This document shows positions 7,434 through 15,969 of a stretch of 39,135 nt of DNA, piece after piece. The number at the start of each line of letters is the position of its first letter. The first letter of the stretch is position 1. The position numbers were made by a program, and so were the translations under genes. The DNA is from Pseudomonadota bacterium (lineage in GTDB: Bacteria; Pseudomonadota; Alphaproteobacteria; Rhizobiales; Rhizobiaceae), in the NCBI GenBank assembly GCA_023451735.1, contig JAEXYH010000013.1:1-39135 (forward strand). Direction: 5' to 3'. Under the pieces are notes generated by a model, which was not told the origin of the DNA, did not search any database, and saw only the letters and a list, made by a program, of their open reading frames with translations.

Positions 7434-8756
7434 TTAAAATTCGATCTTCGGCTTCGACATCATCTCGTCGAAGCGGAAAAGGCGGAGGTAGAGGATGGAG
7501 AGGACCAGACCGACGGCGACGAGGATGAGCGCCATGGCGGCACCGAGGCCGTATTGCAGGTTGCCGGTGTAATTGTTGAGTGCGGTCTTGAAGGCTTCGA
7601 GCGCCCAGACCGTCGTGGTGCTGCCGGGGCCGCCATTGGTGGTGAGCCAGATCTGTTCGTAGGAAGAGAGAAGCGATAGCGTCTGATAGCTGGTGACGAA
7701 CAGGATCGGCCAGCGCATGTGCGGCAGGATGATGTAGCGGATCTGCTGCCAGCGCGAGGCGCCGTCGACTTCGCTGGCCCAGAGCTGCTGAACCGGAATG
7801 GCCTTGAGCGCGCCGGAAAACAGGATCATGCCGAAGGATGCGCCGACAAAACCGTTGACGAGGATGACGACCGTCCAGGCGCTCGCGACCGATCCCTTCA
7901 TGTAGTTGAAGGCGGGCAGGCCGAGATCCTGGGCGATGTTGAAGACGAAACCGTCTTCCCAGGTGAACCACTTCCACATGACGGCGTAAAGCACGACCGG
8001 GGTAATGCGCGGCAGCAGCCAGAGCACGCTGAAGAAACCGGCGCCCGCAGGCGGCAGATAGAAGGTGGTGATCGCCAGGAACAGACCGACCAGGACGTTG
8101 AAGGCCAGCGTCAGCACCACATAAAAGATCGTGTTGCCGACGATGCGCCAGGTGTCGGGGGCGACGACGAGGTTTTTGAAATTCTCCGTCGTCCAGGTCC
8201 AGCCGGTATAGCTTGCAGTCGCGATCCTTTCGATCGCGCCTTCTGGCGGGTTCTCGAGCATATGCGAAAGAGCTGCCTCGATCTCGCCGCGGCTGGCGTA
8301 ACGCACGTTGAGAACCGATTGTTCGAAGGCGCTGGCTGCAATTTTCAGATCGCGCACGCGCGTCGGGCGGGAGGGCAGCGTTTTCAGTTCGCGCTCGAAG
8401 GCGGAAGAGCTGGTGAAGGAGCGATCCTTGAGCCGTTCGGCAATTTCCGCGATGAATTTTGCATCGACACCGGCTGCGCGGGCTTTTTCCAGTCCTGCCT
8501 GATCGATGACGTAGCTTGACTGGCCAAGCGCGTCGATCGTTTTCGCATCCAGTCCCTCATCGGTGAGTGACCGCAGAAGATTGCCGGTGACGACGTAAGA
8601 GCCGCCGGCAATGCCGGTCGCGGTGCTCATGTTGGTGAAGGCGAAGACGCTGGTCAGCACGACCGGCAGGAAGAAGAAGCCGAGAAGCAGAACCATGGCC
8701 GGCGTCATGAAGGCCAGGCCGAGGAGATTTGCCCTGTGAGGCGAAGAGGTGCGCAT
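7434..8756 (-). CDS. CUT1 ABC transporter permease with large extracytoplasmic insert (MalF type)
   Basis: Permease of 440 residues, about 140 longer than a normal CUT1 permease. After the first membrane helix (about residues 11-40) comes a hydrophilic, mostly helical-looking stretch at about residues 45-183 before the usual pre-TM2 motif (TGWTWTTENFKNLV at about 184-197). The position matches the periplasmic P2 loop of E. coli MalF, which contacts the binding protein. The core then follows with a degenerate EAA loop (SEVDGASRW, ILP). I prefer ATG 8756: the upstream in-frame ATG at 8792 has no ribosome-binding site and lies in the loop of the hairpin at 8782-8805. The gene follows the binding-protein gene and precedes the second permease by 12 bases. 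Confidence 0.88.
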   Translation of the reverse strand: MRTSSPHRANLLGLAFMTPAMVLLLGFFFLPVVLTSVFAFTNMSTATGIAGGSYVVTGNLLRSLTDEGLDAKTIDALGQSSYVIDQAGLEKARAAGVDAKFIAEIAERLKDRSFTSSSAFERELKTLPSRPTRVRDLKIAASAFEQSVLNVRYASRGEIEAALSHMLENPPEGAIERIATASYTGWTWTTENFKNLVVAPDTWRIVGNTIFYVVLTLAFNVLVGLFLAITTFYLPPAGAGFFSVLWLLPRITPVVLYAVMWKWFTWEDGFVFNIAQDLGLPAFNYMKGSVASAWTVVILVNGFVGASFGMILFSGALKAIPVQQLWASEVDGASRWQQIRYIILPHMRWPILFVTSYQTLSLLSSYEQIWLTTNGGPGSTTTVWALEAFKTALNNYTGNLQYGLGAAMALILVAVGLVLSILYLRLFRFDEMMSKPKIEF

Positions 8757-8781
8757 GGGAACCTGAAGGTATGCAGAGGAG

Positions 8782-8805
8782 CCGGGCGGCATTTGCGCCG
8801 CCCGG
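8782..8805 (-). other. Intra-operon stem-loop after the binding-protein gene
   Basis: CCGGGCGGC and GCCGCCCGG form a perfect 9-bp stem with a 6-base loop, 14 bases after the stop of the binding-protein gene (8819) and before the permease start. There is no T-tract. Such hairpins typically protect the binding-protein part of the message from 3' decay or attenuate readthrough, so that more binding protein than membrane subunits is made. That role is inferred, not shown. Confidence 0.6.
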
Positions 8806-8818
8806 TGGAGGGAGCGGA

Positions 8819-10174
8819 TCAGCGGATGACGATCTTGTCGCCGAGTGCGTTGCGCACTTCCGTCTCGACTGCCTTGACGGCATCGGCGACGGAGTTGGTC
8901 TTGGTCCAGGAGGCTTCAAGCCCCTTGTACATGGCCTTCCAGACGATGCCGAAATCGCTGTTGTTGGGGATGGCGTTTGCCTTTGGCAGCAGGCCTTCCG
9001 TGGCAGCGGTCGTCCAGCGGTCATTGGCATAGAAGGGGATCGACGCTTCGGCGGAGCCGATGGCGAGATGGCCCGACTTCACAGCGTGAAGTGCGTTGAT
9101 GTAAGGCTCGGAGGCCGTGGTGATCAGCTCGGCTGCAAGCGTTGCATCCTCGTCCGTGCCGCCGGTCGACAGGAGATAGACGAGCGGGTGGGTGATCGTG
9201 TTGGCGCGGCCCTTTTCGTTGCCGGCCGGGGTCAGGCTGTACTGCATCTGGCCGAAGAAGTCCTTCAGGCCCCACTTGGCTTCCCATTCGGCCTTGTGCC
9301 AGGTGCCGCCGTGCCAGATACCGGCCTTGTCGCCGGCGACGGCCTGATGCCAGGTATCCCAGGTCGTGCCGAGATAGGTGGCGGGAACGACACCCTTTTC
9401 AACCGCATCGACGAAGAACTGATACATGCCGGTCAGTGCCTGACGGTCGAGCACCAGCTTGCCGGATTCCGCATCGACCATCTCGCCGCCGAAGCTCTGG
9501 TAGAACTGCCAGTAGTCGGTGCCGTTGTTCGGGCGCGGCATGAAGCCCTTGCCGGGTTCGACGACCTTGGCATCCTGCATCTTCTTGGCGTCGTCGAGCA
9601 TGGAGTAGAGCTTGTATTCGCCGCTTTCGACCTTTGCCGGCAGCGCCTCGATATCGGCATCCGAATAACCGATCGCTTTCAGATGCGCCTTGGAGAAGAA
9701 GAAGGGACGTGCTTCGGCATCCTGTGGGATGCCCCAGATGCGGCCGTCATAGGACGAGACGTCGATCAGGTTCGGATAAAGCTGGTTGAGTGGCCAGGCG
9801 TCGAAATCCACATAGTCCTCGATCGGGCGCAGAAGGCCGGACTGCGACCACGGGCCGATGTCCTCATGGCCAGAGACGATAATGTTCGGCGCTTTGCCGG
9901 ATTCTGCGGCCAGCGTCACTGCCTGCTTGAAGTCGTCCCAGCCGGTCCAGGCTTGGGATTCGATCTTGATGGTGAGGTCTTCACCACGGATTTTTGCCTG
10001 ACGCGAAACGACGTCGGCCGCCATCTTGATGGCCTCAATGCGGTAATCATTGGTCGGGCCGGTGCCGCCGGCCCAGACGGAGATGGTGACGTCCTTGGCC
10101 ATGGCAAACGTTGCTGTCGATGCCAGCAGCGCTGTCGCCAGAATGGCGGATTTGAAACGCGGAAGTACGGTCAT
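8819..10174 (-). CDS. ABC transporter substrate-binding protein (SBP_bac_1 type)
   Basis: Periplasmic binding protein of 451 residues. A Sec signal peptide is clear (charged start, hydrophobic run at about residues 9-22, likely cleavage after FAMA around residue 26). The mature part starts KDVTISVWAGG, typical of the CUT1 carbohydrate-binding family, and is rich in aromatic residues that usually line such ligand pockets (for example WDTWHQAV and WHGGTWHKAEWEAKW). ATG 10174 has GGGGA six bases upstream. It is the first gene of the six-gene operon running to 2931; the 410-bp region upstream holds a perfect LacI-like palindrome. Position is that of ugpB in ugpBAECQ, but I cannot confirm glycerophosphodiester binding by eye. 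Confidence 0.93.
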   Translation of the reverse strand: MTVLPRFKSAILATALLASTATFAMAKDVTISVWAGGTGPTNDYRIEAIKMAADVVSRQAKIRGEDLTIKIESQAWTGWDDFKQAVTLAAESGKAPNIIVSGHEDIGPWSQSGLLRPIEDYVDFDAWPLNQLYPNLIDVSSYDGRIWGIPQDAEARPFFFSKAHLKAIGYSDADIEALPAKVESGEYKLYSMLDDAKKMQDAKVVEPGKGFMPRPNNGTDYWQFYQSFGGEMVDAESGKLVLDRQALTGMYQFFVDAVEKGVVPATYLGTTWDTWHQAVAGDKAGIWHGGTWHKAEWEAKWGLKDFFGQMQYSLTPAGNEKGRANTITHPLVYLLSTGGTDEDATLAAELITTASEPYINALHAVKSGHLAIGSAEASIPFYANDRWTTAATEGLLPKANAIPNNSDFGIVWKAMYKGLEASWTKTNSVADAVKAVETEVRNALGDKIVIR

Positions 10175-10584
10175 GACTTATCCCCGATAAGCGATCTCGC
10201 TTCCTCCGGGTGCGGTCGCGTCAGCGTTATCCGGTCGGGAAAGCAAGGAGTTGATCCTGAACGAGGCGGACATTAGGAGCGCTCCACAACAGAGAGATGA
10301 CAAATTGTACACGTGTACATTTTTTATTTTTGGCGCAGGTGATGGCCCGATCGCGGGTGTTGGGCCTGAAGCCGGAACACTAAAGATCGGGATTGTTGAA
10401 GGCCCGAAGACGTGGAGAACGCATCCTCGTATCCGCCCCGGCAAGCGGTCGCGCGGCCAGGTAAAATGCATCCTTGGCATTCTGTCCTCTTGCAAAGGCG
10501 GTCTGAAACTATTCCGTTTTTGTTGTGCCGGTTCGTATCGGGCTGAAGTAGTCTTCCGGCAAGCTTGAAGACCGGAACCATTCA
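10175..10584. promoter_or_regulatory. Divergent promoter region between the phosphodiester operon and the DmpA-like gene
   Basis: 410 bp without a credible gene. It must hold promoters for both directions. Visible structure: the perfect 14-bp palindrome at 10306-10319 in an AT-rich setting, a second perfect palindrome GGAGCGCTCC at 10276-10285, and two interleaved inverted repeats just before the DmpA-like start (GTCTTC at 10551-10556 with GAAGAC at 10567-10572; TTCCGG at 10554-10559 with CCGGAA at 10572-10577). I could not fix a convincing -35/-10 pair. Confidence 0.6.
10306..10319. promoter_or_regulatory. Candidate LacI-family operator, TGTACACGTGTACA
   Basis: A perfect 14-bp palindrome with a central CG, the form typical of LacI-family operators. 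Symmetry continues outward with one mismatch pair (AAA on the left at 10302-10304, TTT on the right at 10321-10323). It sits 132 bp upstream of the first gene of the operon whose fifth gene encodes the GDPD-LacI fusion, so that protein is the natural candidate ligand. I did not see another copy of the full palindrome in the window. The pairing of protein and site is inference. Confidence 0.65.
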
Positions 10585-11634
<1,050 letters not shown>

Positions 11635-11658
11635 GCTATCCCCAAGACTGGAGTTACC

Positions 11659-12525
11659 ATGCCTGCCGCAACGCCCCGCATCGTGTACCTGAACGGCGCC
11701 TTCCTGCCTGAAAACGAAGCCCATGTTTCGATCTTCGACCGCGGGTTTCTGTTCGGTGACGGCATCTACGAAGTCACCGCAGTTCTTGAAGGCAAGCTGA
11801 TCGACAGCCCGCTGCATATGACGCGCCTGGAGCGCAGCGTGCGCGAGATCGGTGGCCATCTGCCGATCTCGACCGACGAGATCGTCGCGATCGAAAAGCG
11901 TCTGGTCGAAGAGAACAAGCTGACCGAAGGGGTGATCTACCTGCAATACACCCGCGGTGCCGAAGACCGGAATTTCCTCTATTCGGAAGATCTCGAGCCG
12001 ACGCTTCTACTTTTCACCCAGGCAAAGACGCTGGAACATGTGGCCGCGGTCGAGAAGGGTCTGAAGGTCAAGGTCGTGCCGGACCAGCGTTGGGAGCGCC
12101 GCGACATCAAGACCGTCTGCCTGCTGCCGCAGGTTCTCGCCAAGCGTATCGCCAAGGCTGAAGGCTGCGATGAGGCGTGGATGGTGGAAGACGGTTTTGT
12201 CACGGAAGGTGCGTCGTCGACGGCCTATATCATCACCAATGACGACAAGATTGTTACGCGCGGGAACGGCAATGCCATTCTGCCGGGTTGCACGCGATTG
12301 GCGGTGCTCGAACTTGCCCGCGAGCAGGGATTGACTGTCGAGGAGCGCCTGTTCACCGTCGAGGAAGCCATGGCTGCGCGCGAGGCCTGCCTCACCAGCG
12401 CCTCCAACTTCATCGTGCCGATCACCTCGATCGACGGCAGGCCGGTCGGTGACGGCAAGCCGGGTGCGATGTTCAAGCGCCTTCGCGAGCTCTACATGGA
12501 GAATGCCCGCCGCACGGCGGTCTGA
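11659..12525 (+). CDS. dat: D-amino-acid aminotransferase (class IV PLP enzyme)
   Basis: PLP-dependent enzyme of 288 residues, normal for fold-type IV D-alanine aminotransferases. It moves the amino group of D-alanine or other D-amino acids to a 2-oxo acid. The start motif SIFDRGFLFGDGIYEV is characteristic, and the catalytic lysine is K151 in RRDIKTVCLLP, matching the RxDIK...LLP pattern of D-amino-acid rather than branched-chain aminotransferases. The cofactor-phosphate region TEGASSTAYI and the late LPGCTR motif are also present. ATG 11659 has GGAG upstream. It follows the DmpA-like peptidase in an apparent two-gene operon and faces the LysR gene. D-alanine released by the D-peptidases around it would be turned into pyruvate. 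Substrate preference is inferred. Confidence 0.88.
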   Translation: MPAATPRIVYLNGAFLPENEAHVSIFDRGFLFGDGIYEVTAVLEGKLIDSPLHMTRLERSVREIGGHLPISTDEIVAIEKRLVEENKLTEGVIYLQYTRGAEDRNFLYSEDLEPTLLLFTQAKTLEHVAAVEKGLKVKVVPDQRWERRDIKTVCLLPQVLAKRIAKAEGCDEAWMVEDGFVTEGASSTAYIITNDDKIVTRGNGNAILPGCTRLAVLELAREQGLTVEERLFTVEEAMAAREACLTSASNFIVPITSIDGRPVGDGKPGAMFKRLRELYMENARRTAV

Positions 12526-12539
12526 GCATCTCTTTTAAC

Positions 12540-12583
12540 GCAATTCCGGACGCACAACCGGTTCCCACTTTTGCTGGAATTGC
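12540..12583. repeat. RIME-like palindromic repeat
   Basis: A 44-bp element with terminal 8-bp inverted repeats, GCAATTCC (12540-12547) and GGAATTGC (12576-12583), around an internal CCGGACGC...ACCGGTTCCCACTTTTGC core. From memory this core matches very common rhizobial intergenic repeats (RIME family). It fills the 66-bp gap between two converging genes and may also serve as a transcription end. The family name is recall, not a search result. Confidence 0.65.
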
Positions 12584-12591
12584 TGACAACA

Positions 12592-13476
12592 CTAGCCGGC
12601 GGCCAATGTCTCCCAGATGCGCTTGACGATGGGTCGCCGGTTTTCCTTCGAGCGATAAAGCCGGATCTCGACTTCGATATCCCAGTCCGGATCGGCGGCG
12701 CGAAGCAGCCGGCCGTCGGCCAGTTCGGCGGCGACAAGGCTTTCGGGAATCCAGGCGAGGCCCCAACCGGCCATGACCATGGCTTTCAGGCCGACCGAAT
12801 GGCTGCCGACATGGACGCGATTATCCGTAGGCAGCCGTGCCGCGAAAGCGCCATCCATCAACTGGCCGAAGAAAGATGTTTTCTGATAGCTGACATGGGA
12901 GAAGCCCGGCTCGACGCGGTGCAGCGGTGCGCCTCGCTTGTCTGAAGCGCTGACCGGGATGATCGTCTCCGCGCCCAGCGTGCGATGTTCGAACTGCGGA
13001 TCGAGCAGCATAGGCACATGCAGGTTCTGGTAGGTCAACAAAAAATCGGAATCGCCATCGATCAGCGAATTGAGGTTTTCTTCCATGCTGCCGGAATCGG
13101 GCCGCATATGGGAAACGATCGGGCCGAGTTGTATGCTCAAGCCTGTCAGCCAGTCAGGAAAGAAGGTGAAAGACAGCGTGTGGAGCGCCGTCAAAGTCAC
13201 GGTGCGGGCGTCGTTGCCTTCCTCGTGCTGCAGGTTGCGACGGGCCTGATAGAGATTTTGCAGGGTCTGCTCGGCGATCGGCACGAAACGTTTGCCGGCT
13301 TCGGTGAGGCGGGAGGGATAGGTGGCGCGGTCGATCAGGCTGGTGCCGACCCAGGCTTCCAGCTGCCGGATGCGGCGGCTGAAGGCGGATTGGGTGACGT
13401 TGCGCTCGTCGGCCGCCTTGGAAAAGTTCAGCGTCTGTGCCAGCGCGAGAAAATCTTCAAGCCATTTGACTTCCAC
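12592..13476 (-). CDS. LysR-family transcriptional regulator
   Basis: Transcription factor of 294 residues. The N-terminal winged helix-turn-helix covers about residues 2-62 (KWLEDFLALAQTLNFSKAA, then SAFSRRIRQLE); the rest is the LysR effector-binding domain with the FPDW...G region and the AMVMAGWGLAWIP motif. I start it at GTG 13476, six bases after GGAG, because family members begin with this EVKWLEDF segment. ATG 13512 and TTG 13530 in frame would add an unusual N-terminal tail. It lies 107 bp downstream of the D-aminopeptidase gene, in the same direction, and converges with the D-aminotransferase gene. It is the only regulator inside the D-peptide gene set and so its likely controller, probably responding to a D-amino acid or dipeptide (inference). 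Confidence 0.88.
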   Translation of the reverse strand: MEVKWLEDFLALAQTLNFSKAADERNVTQSAFSRRIRQLEAWVGTSLIDRATYPSRLTEAGKRFVPIAEQTLQNLYQARRNLQHEEGNDARTVTLTALHTLSFTFFPDWLTGLSIQLGPIVSHMRPDSGSMEENLNSLIDGDSDFLLTYQNLHVPMLLDPQFEHRTLGAETIIPVSASDKRGAPLHRVEPGFSHVSYQKTSFFGQLMDGAFAARLPTDNRVHVGSHSVGLKAMVMAGWGLAWIPESLVAAELADGRLLRAADPDWDIEVEIRLYRSKENRRPIVKRIWETLAAG

Positions 13477-13583
13477 CACGAACTCCAATGCAAACCGGCT
13501 GCGGTTTTCCATTGGTCCGAATGGCGGCAAAATGCAATCAGCAGATCAAGCTTTTGGAATGCGATTGCGTCAGTGCGCTGCCC

Positions 13584-15089
13584 TCAAGCGCGGCTATATT
13601 CGATCATTCTCGCGCGTGACAAAACCAGTTCGAGGCGGTTCTCGGACAGAACATGCAGGCAGACGCGCTTCGTCCACGGGCCGTCCTTCAGCGTGAACAG
13701 GAAGCGGCCGTTGCCGAGAGCCTTGAGCAGCATGCGGTGGCGGACGGGGCCGGCACCCATGACGAGGGTTTCGCCGTCGATGTCGAACGTGGCGCCTTCA
13801 TTGGAGAGCCAGCGACCGGAGAGCGAGGCCGGGATGCCGGTATCGACAGCGGGCAGAAGATGGCGGGCGGGGTAACCGATCTGGCCAGTGATCGCCGTGC
13901 CGTCCATTTTCAGCCGCATCGGAGAGGTTGCGGAAAAGGATGAGACATAACCGTCTTCGTCTTCATAAACAGCGGTATCGGCGTCGAGCCAGTTTACCAT
14001 GGAGCCTTTGACTTCGATCCAGAAAGGACCGGTTTCGGTAACGTAAAGGCCATCCTTTAAGGCAGAGGAGGGGACGGGCAGGGCGAGGCCGAACAGGGCG
14101 GCCATGGCTGCCTGCGCGATCTTGCTGCCGTTGGTGTCCTCGCGGTTGGAGACGATGACGACACCGGTCCGGTTTGCCTGATCGAGAAGGAAATAGGTCT
14201 TGTAACCGGGATGCGAGCCGCCATGGCCAGTGAATTCGTGACCATCCAGAACGGTGCGGCATATGCCGAGGCCGTAGCCGCTTTCGGACCCGTCATTCAG
14301 TGCGCGGGGGGCGGCGAGGCGGGCCAGCGTGCCTGAGAAGGGCGCGTTTCCGGAGAGCAGGAGGCGCAGCCAGTTGGCGAGGCTCGTGGCGCTGCCGGTC
14401 ATGCTGCCGGAGGCAGAGATATGAAGACCGGCGGCGGATAGCTGCCATTTTTCGCCGTCGTGCCAGTAGCCGGGCACGAGACCGGCGACAGCGTCGTTCC
14501 AGACATCGGGCGCGTCGAGCGTGGCGCCAGCTTGCGCACCGCCCTTGCGGATGAAGTCGCGGAAGAACAGGCCCTTGCGTTCAAGGGCCGTCTCGATCAG
14601 GCGATAGCCGGTATTGGAATAGGAAACTTCGGTGCCGGCTTCGTAGTTCAGGCGCGTCTGGCGGGCGAGGAACTCCATCAGCGGGCCGGCCTTGGTTTCG
14701 GTATAGACCGAGAGACCGAGAAGGGAGAGGCATTCGCGTGTGTCGGGCAGGCCTCCGCTCATGTCCAGCGCGCGGGCGACCGTAACGCTCGCCATCGGCT
14801 CCTGAAGTTCGGGCAGATGCTGGCCGAGCTTGTCGTCGAGGGAGATTGCCTCCGGGTGGGAAAGCACCATGGCGCAGAAGGCGTGCTTGGTGACGGAGGC
14901 GTAACGCACGACCGTATCGGCACCGAACGGCGCCATGGTCGAGAGGCTTTCGACGCCGCCAACCTCGGCAAAACGGATGCCGTTGGCGTCGAAGCCGATC
15001 ACTGCACCACCGGGCTGATCCGCACCCCATCCGTCGGTGAATTTCCTGACGGCTTGTTGCGCCTTATCCCAATTGGCCGTGATCGACAT
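13584..15089 (-). CDS. D-aminopeptidase / serine beta-lactamase-like hydrolase (S12, DAP type)
   Basis: Serine hydrolase of the penicillin-binding-protein/class C beta-lactamase fold, 501 residues. The three active-site elements are intact: S65-V-T-K68 (SxxK), Y157-S-N159 (YxN) and H289-G-G (HxG in place of KTG). Spacing and total length fit D-aminopeptidase DAP of Ochrobactrum anthropi (about 520 residues, SxxK at 62-65, Y153, HxG at 287), including two C-terminal beta-barrel-like domains after residue 330. DAP releases N-terminal D-residues, especially D-Ala, from peptides. There is no signal peptide, so it would act on imported peptides. ATG 15089 has GGAG seven bases upstream. It is downstream of the peptide transporter genes, separated by a repeat element. 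A generic beta-lactamase-like esterase remains possible. Confidence 0.87.
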   Translation of the reverse strand: MSITANWDKAQQAVRKFTDGWGADQPGGAVIGFDANGIRFAEVGGVESLSTMAPFGADTVVRYASVTKHAFCAMVLSHPEAISLDDKLGQHLPELQEPMASVTVARALDMSGGLPDTRECLSLLGLSVYTETKAGPLMEFLARQTRLNYEAGTEVSYSNTGYRLIETALERKGLFFRDFIRKGGAQAGATLDAPDVWNDAVAGLVPGYWHDGEKWQLSAAGLHISASGSMTGSATSLANWLRLLLSGNAPFSGTLARLAAPRALNDGSESGYGLGICRTVLDGHEFTGHGGSHPGYKTYFLLDQANRTGVVIVSNREDTNGSKIAQAAMAALFGLALPVPSSALKDGLYVTETGPFWIEVKGSMVNWLDADTAVYEDEDGYVSSFSATSPMRLKMDGTAITGQIGYPARHLLPAVDTGIPASLSGRWLSNEGATFDIDGETLVMGAGPVRHRMLLKALGNGRFLFTLKDGPWTKRVCLHVLSENRLELVLSRARMIEYSRA

Positions 15090-15110
15090 CTCGCTTCTCC
15101 ACTTACTGCT

Positions 15111-15222
15111 CTAGAACCGGACCGGGTCCGCCAGAACCCTCTACAGCGCCGCAAGGGCGCCGTAGCACTTTCGTGACGCATCGTACTTTCCGAAAACCGT
15201 GCCGGTTCTCGGGTCGATGCGT
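15111..15222. repeat. RIME1-like element with two palindromes inside the operon
   Basis: About 110 bp of dense dyad symmetry between the DppF-type ATPase stop and the D-aminopeptidase start. Components: CGGACC/GGTCCG at 15118-15130; CTACAGCGCC (15141-15150) with GGCGCCGTAG (15156-15165), one mismatch; and ACGCATCG (15176-15183) with CGATGCGT (15215-15222), which encloses CTTTCCGAAAACCG. Two large palindromes over roughly 108 bp is what I recall for RIME1 of rhizobia. The folded RNA could uncouple expression of the transporter and the peptidase. The family assignment is from memory. Confidence 0.65.
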
Positions 15223-15225
15223 AGG

Positions 15226-15969
15226 TCAGGCCGGTTCTTCGAGCTCTACGCTCAGGTTGCGCAATTCGCGCGTGTGAGCGTGATTGACATTGCCGAGCCT
15301 CAGGTCCTCGGCAGTGACCTGTTCAACCATGTGGCCATCGATCATCACACCGACTTCGGTGCACAGATGGGCGATGACGCTGAGATTGTGGCTGACCATC
15401 ACATAGGTGAGGTTCCTCTCTGCGCGCAGATCAGCCAGAAGATTGAGGATTTCTGCCTGCACCGAGACGTCGAGCGCTGAGGTCGGTTCGTCCAGCAATA
15501 GTACTTCCGGCTCGGCGATCAGGGCACGGGCGATTGCGACGCGCTGGCGCTGGCCGCCGGACAGCTGGTGCGGATACCGGAAGCGCGCGGTCTGCGGCAG
15601 GGCAACGGCCGACAGCACCTTTGCTATTCGGTCGTCGATATTGTCCATGCCATGTACGAGCGGCAGTTCCGACAGGATGCGGTCAATCGTCTGGCGCGGG
15701 TGCAGCGAACCGTAGGGGTCCTGAAACACCATCTGCACCTTGCGGAAGAAGGCCGGTGGGCGAAAGAGTGGGGCGTCTTCACCAGAGAAGGCGATGCGGC
15801 CCGACCAGTCATTGTTGAGGCCGGCCATGGCGCGCAGTACGGTTGATTTGCCCGAACCGCTTTCGCCGACGATGCCAAAACTTGCGCCCTTGGCAACATT
15901 GAAGGACACGCCCTTGACGACTTCCTTGTCGCCGAAGCTGATGTGGAGGTTGTCGATCTCGATCGTCAT
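15226..15969 (-). CDS. Peptide ABC transporter ATPase (DppF/DdpF type)
   Basis: Second ATPase of the peptide importer, 247 residues. Walker A is GESGSGKST (about residues 35-43), Q-loop VFQDPYGSLHPRQT, signature LSGGQRQRVAIARAL, Walker B LLLDEPTSALD and switch region VSHNLSV. ATG 15969 overlaps the stop of the DppD-type gene (ATGA) and has GGAG eight bases upstream; an in-frame GTG three codons earlier is less likely. It is shorter than most DppF proteins (about 320-330 residues) because it ends soon after the H-loop and lacks most of the C-terminal oligopeptide-transporter region with its cysteine cluster. The ATPase core is complete. Confidence 0.92.
   Translation of the reverse strand: MTIEIDNLHISFGDKEVVKGVSFNVAKGASFGIVGESGSGKSTVLRAMAGLNNDWSGRIAFSGEDAPLFRPPAFFRKVQMVFQDPYGSLHPRQTIDRILSELPLVHGMDNIDDRIAKVLSAVALPQTARFRYPHQLSGGQRQRVAIARALIAEPEVLLLDEPTSALDVSVQAEILNLLADLRAERNLTYVMVSHNLSVIAHLCTEVGVMIDGHMVEQVTAEDLRLGNVNHAHTRELRNLSVELEEPA

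Noticed and set aside
6730..7977. Open frame of 415 codons on the minus strand overlapping two permease genes in another frame
   Set aside because: The translation is rich in H, R and P with no membrane helices, while the overlapping frames encode two typical permeases.
8757..8792. Earlier ATG (8792) for the large permease
   Set aside because: It has no ribosome-binding site and lies in the loop of the 8782-8805 hairpin; ATG 8756 gives a normal start before the first membrane helix.
8729..10276. Open frame of 515 codons on the plus strand opposite the binding-protein gene
   Set aside because: The minus-strand product has a signal peptide and family motifs; this long frame is a by-product of high-GC codon bias.
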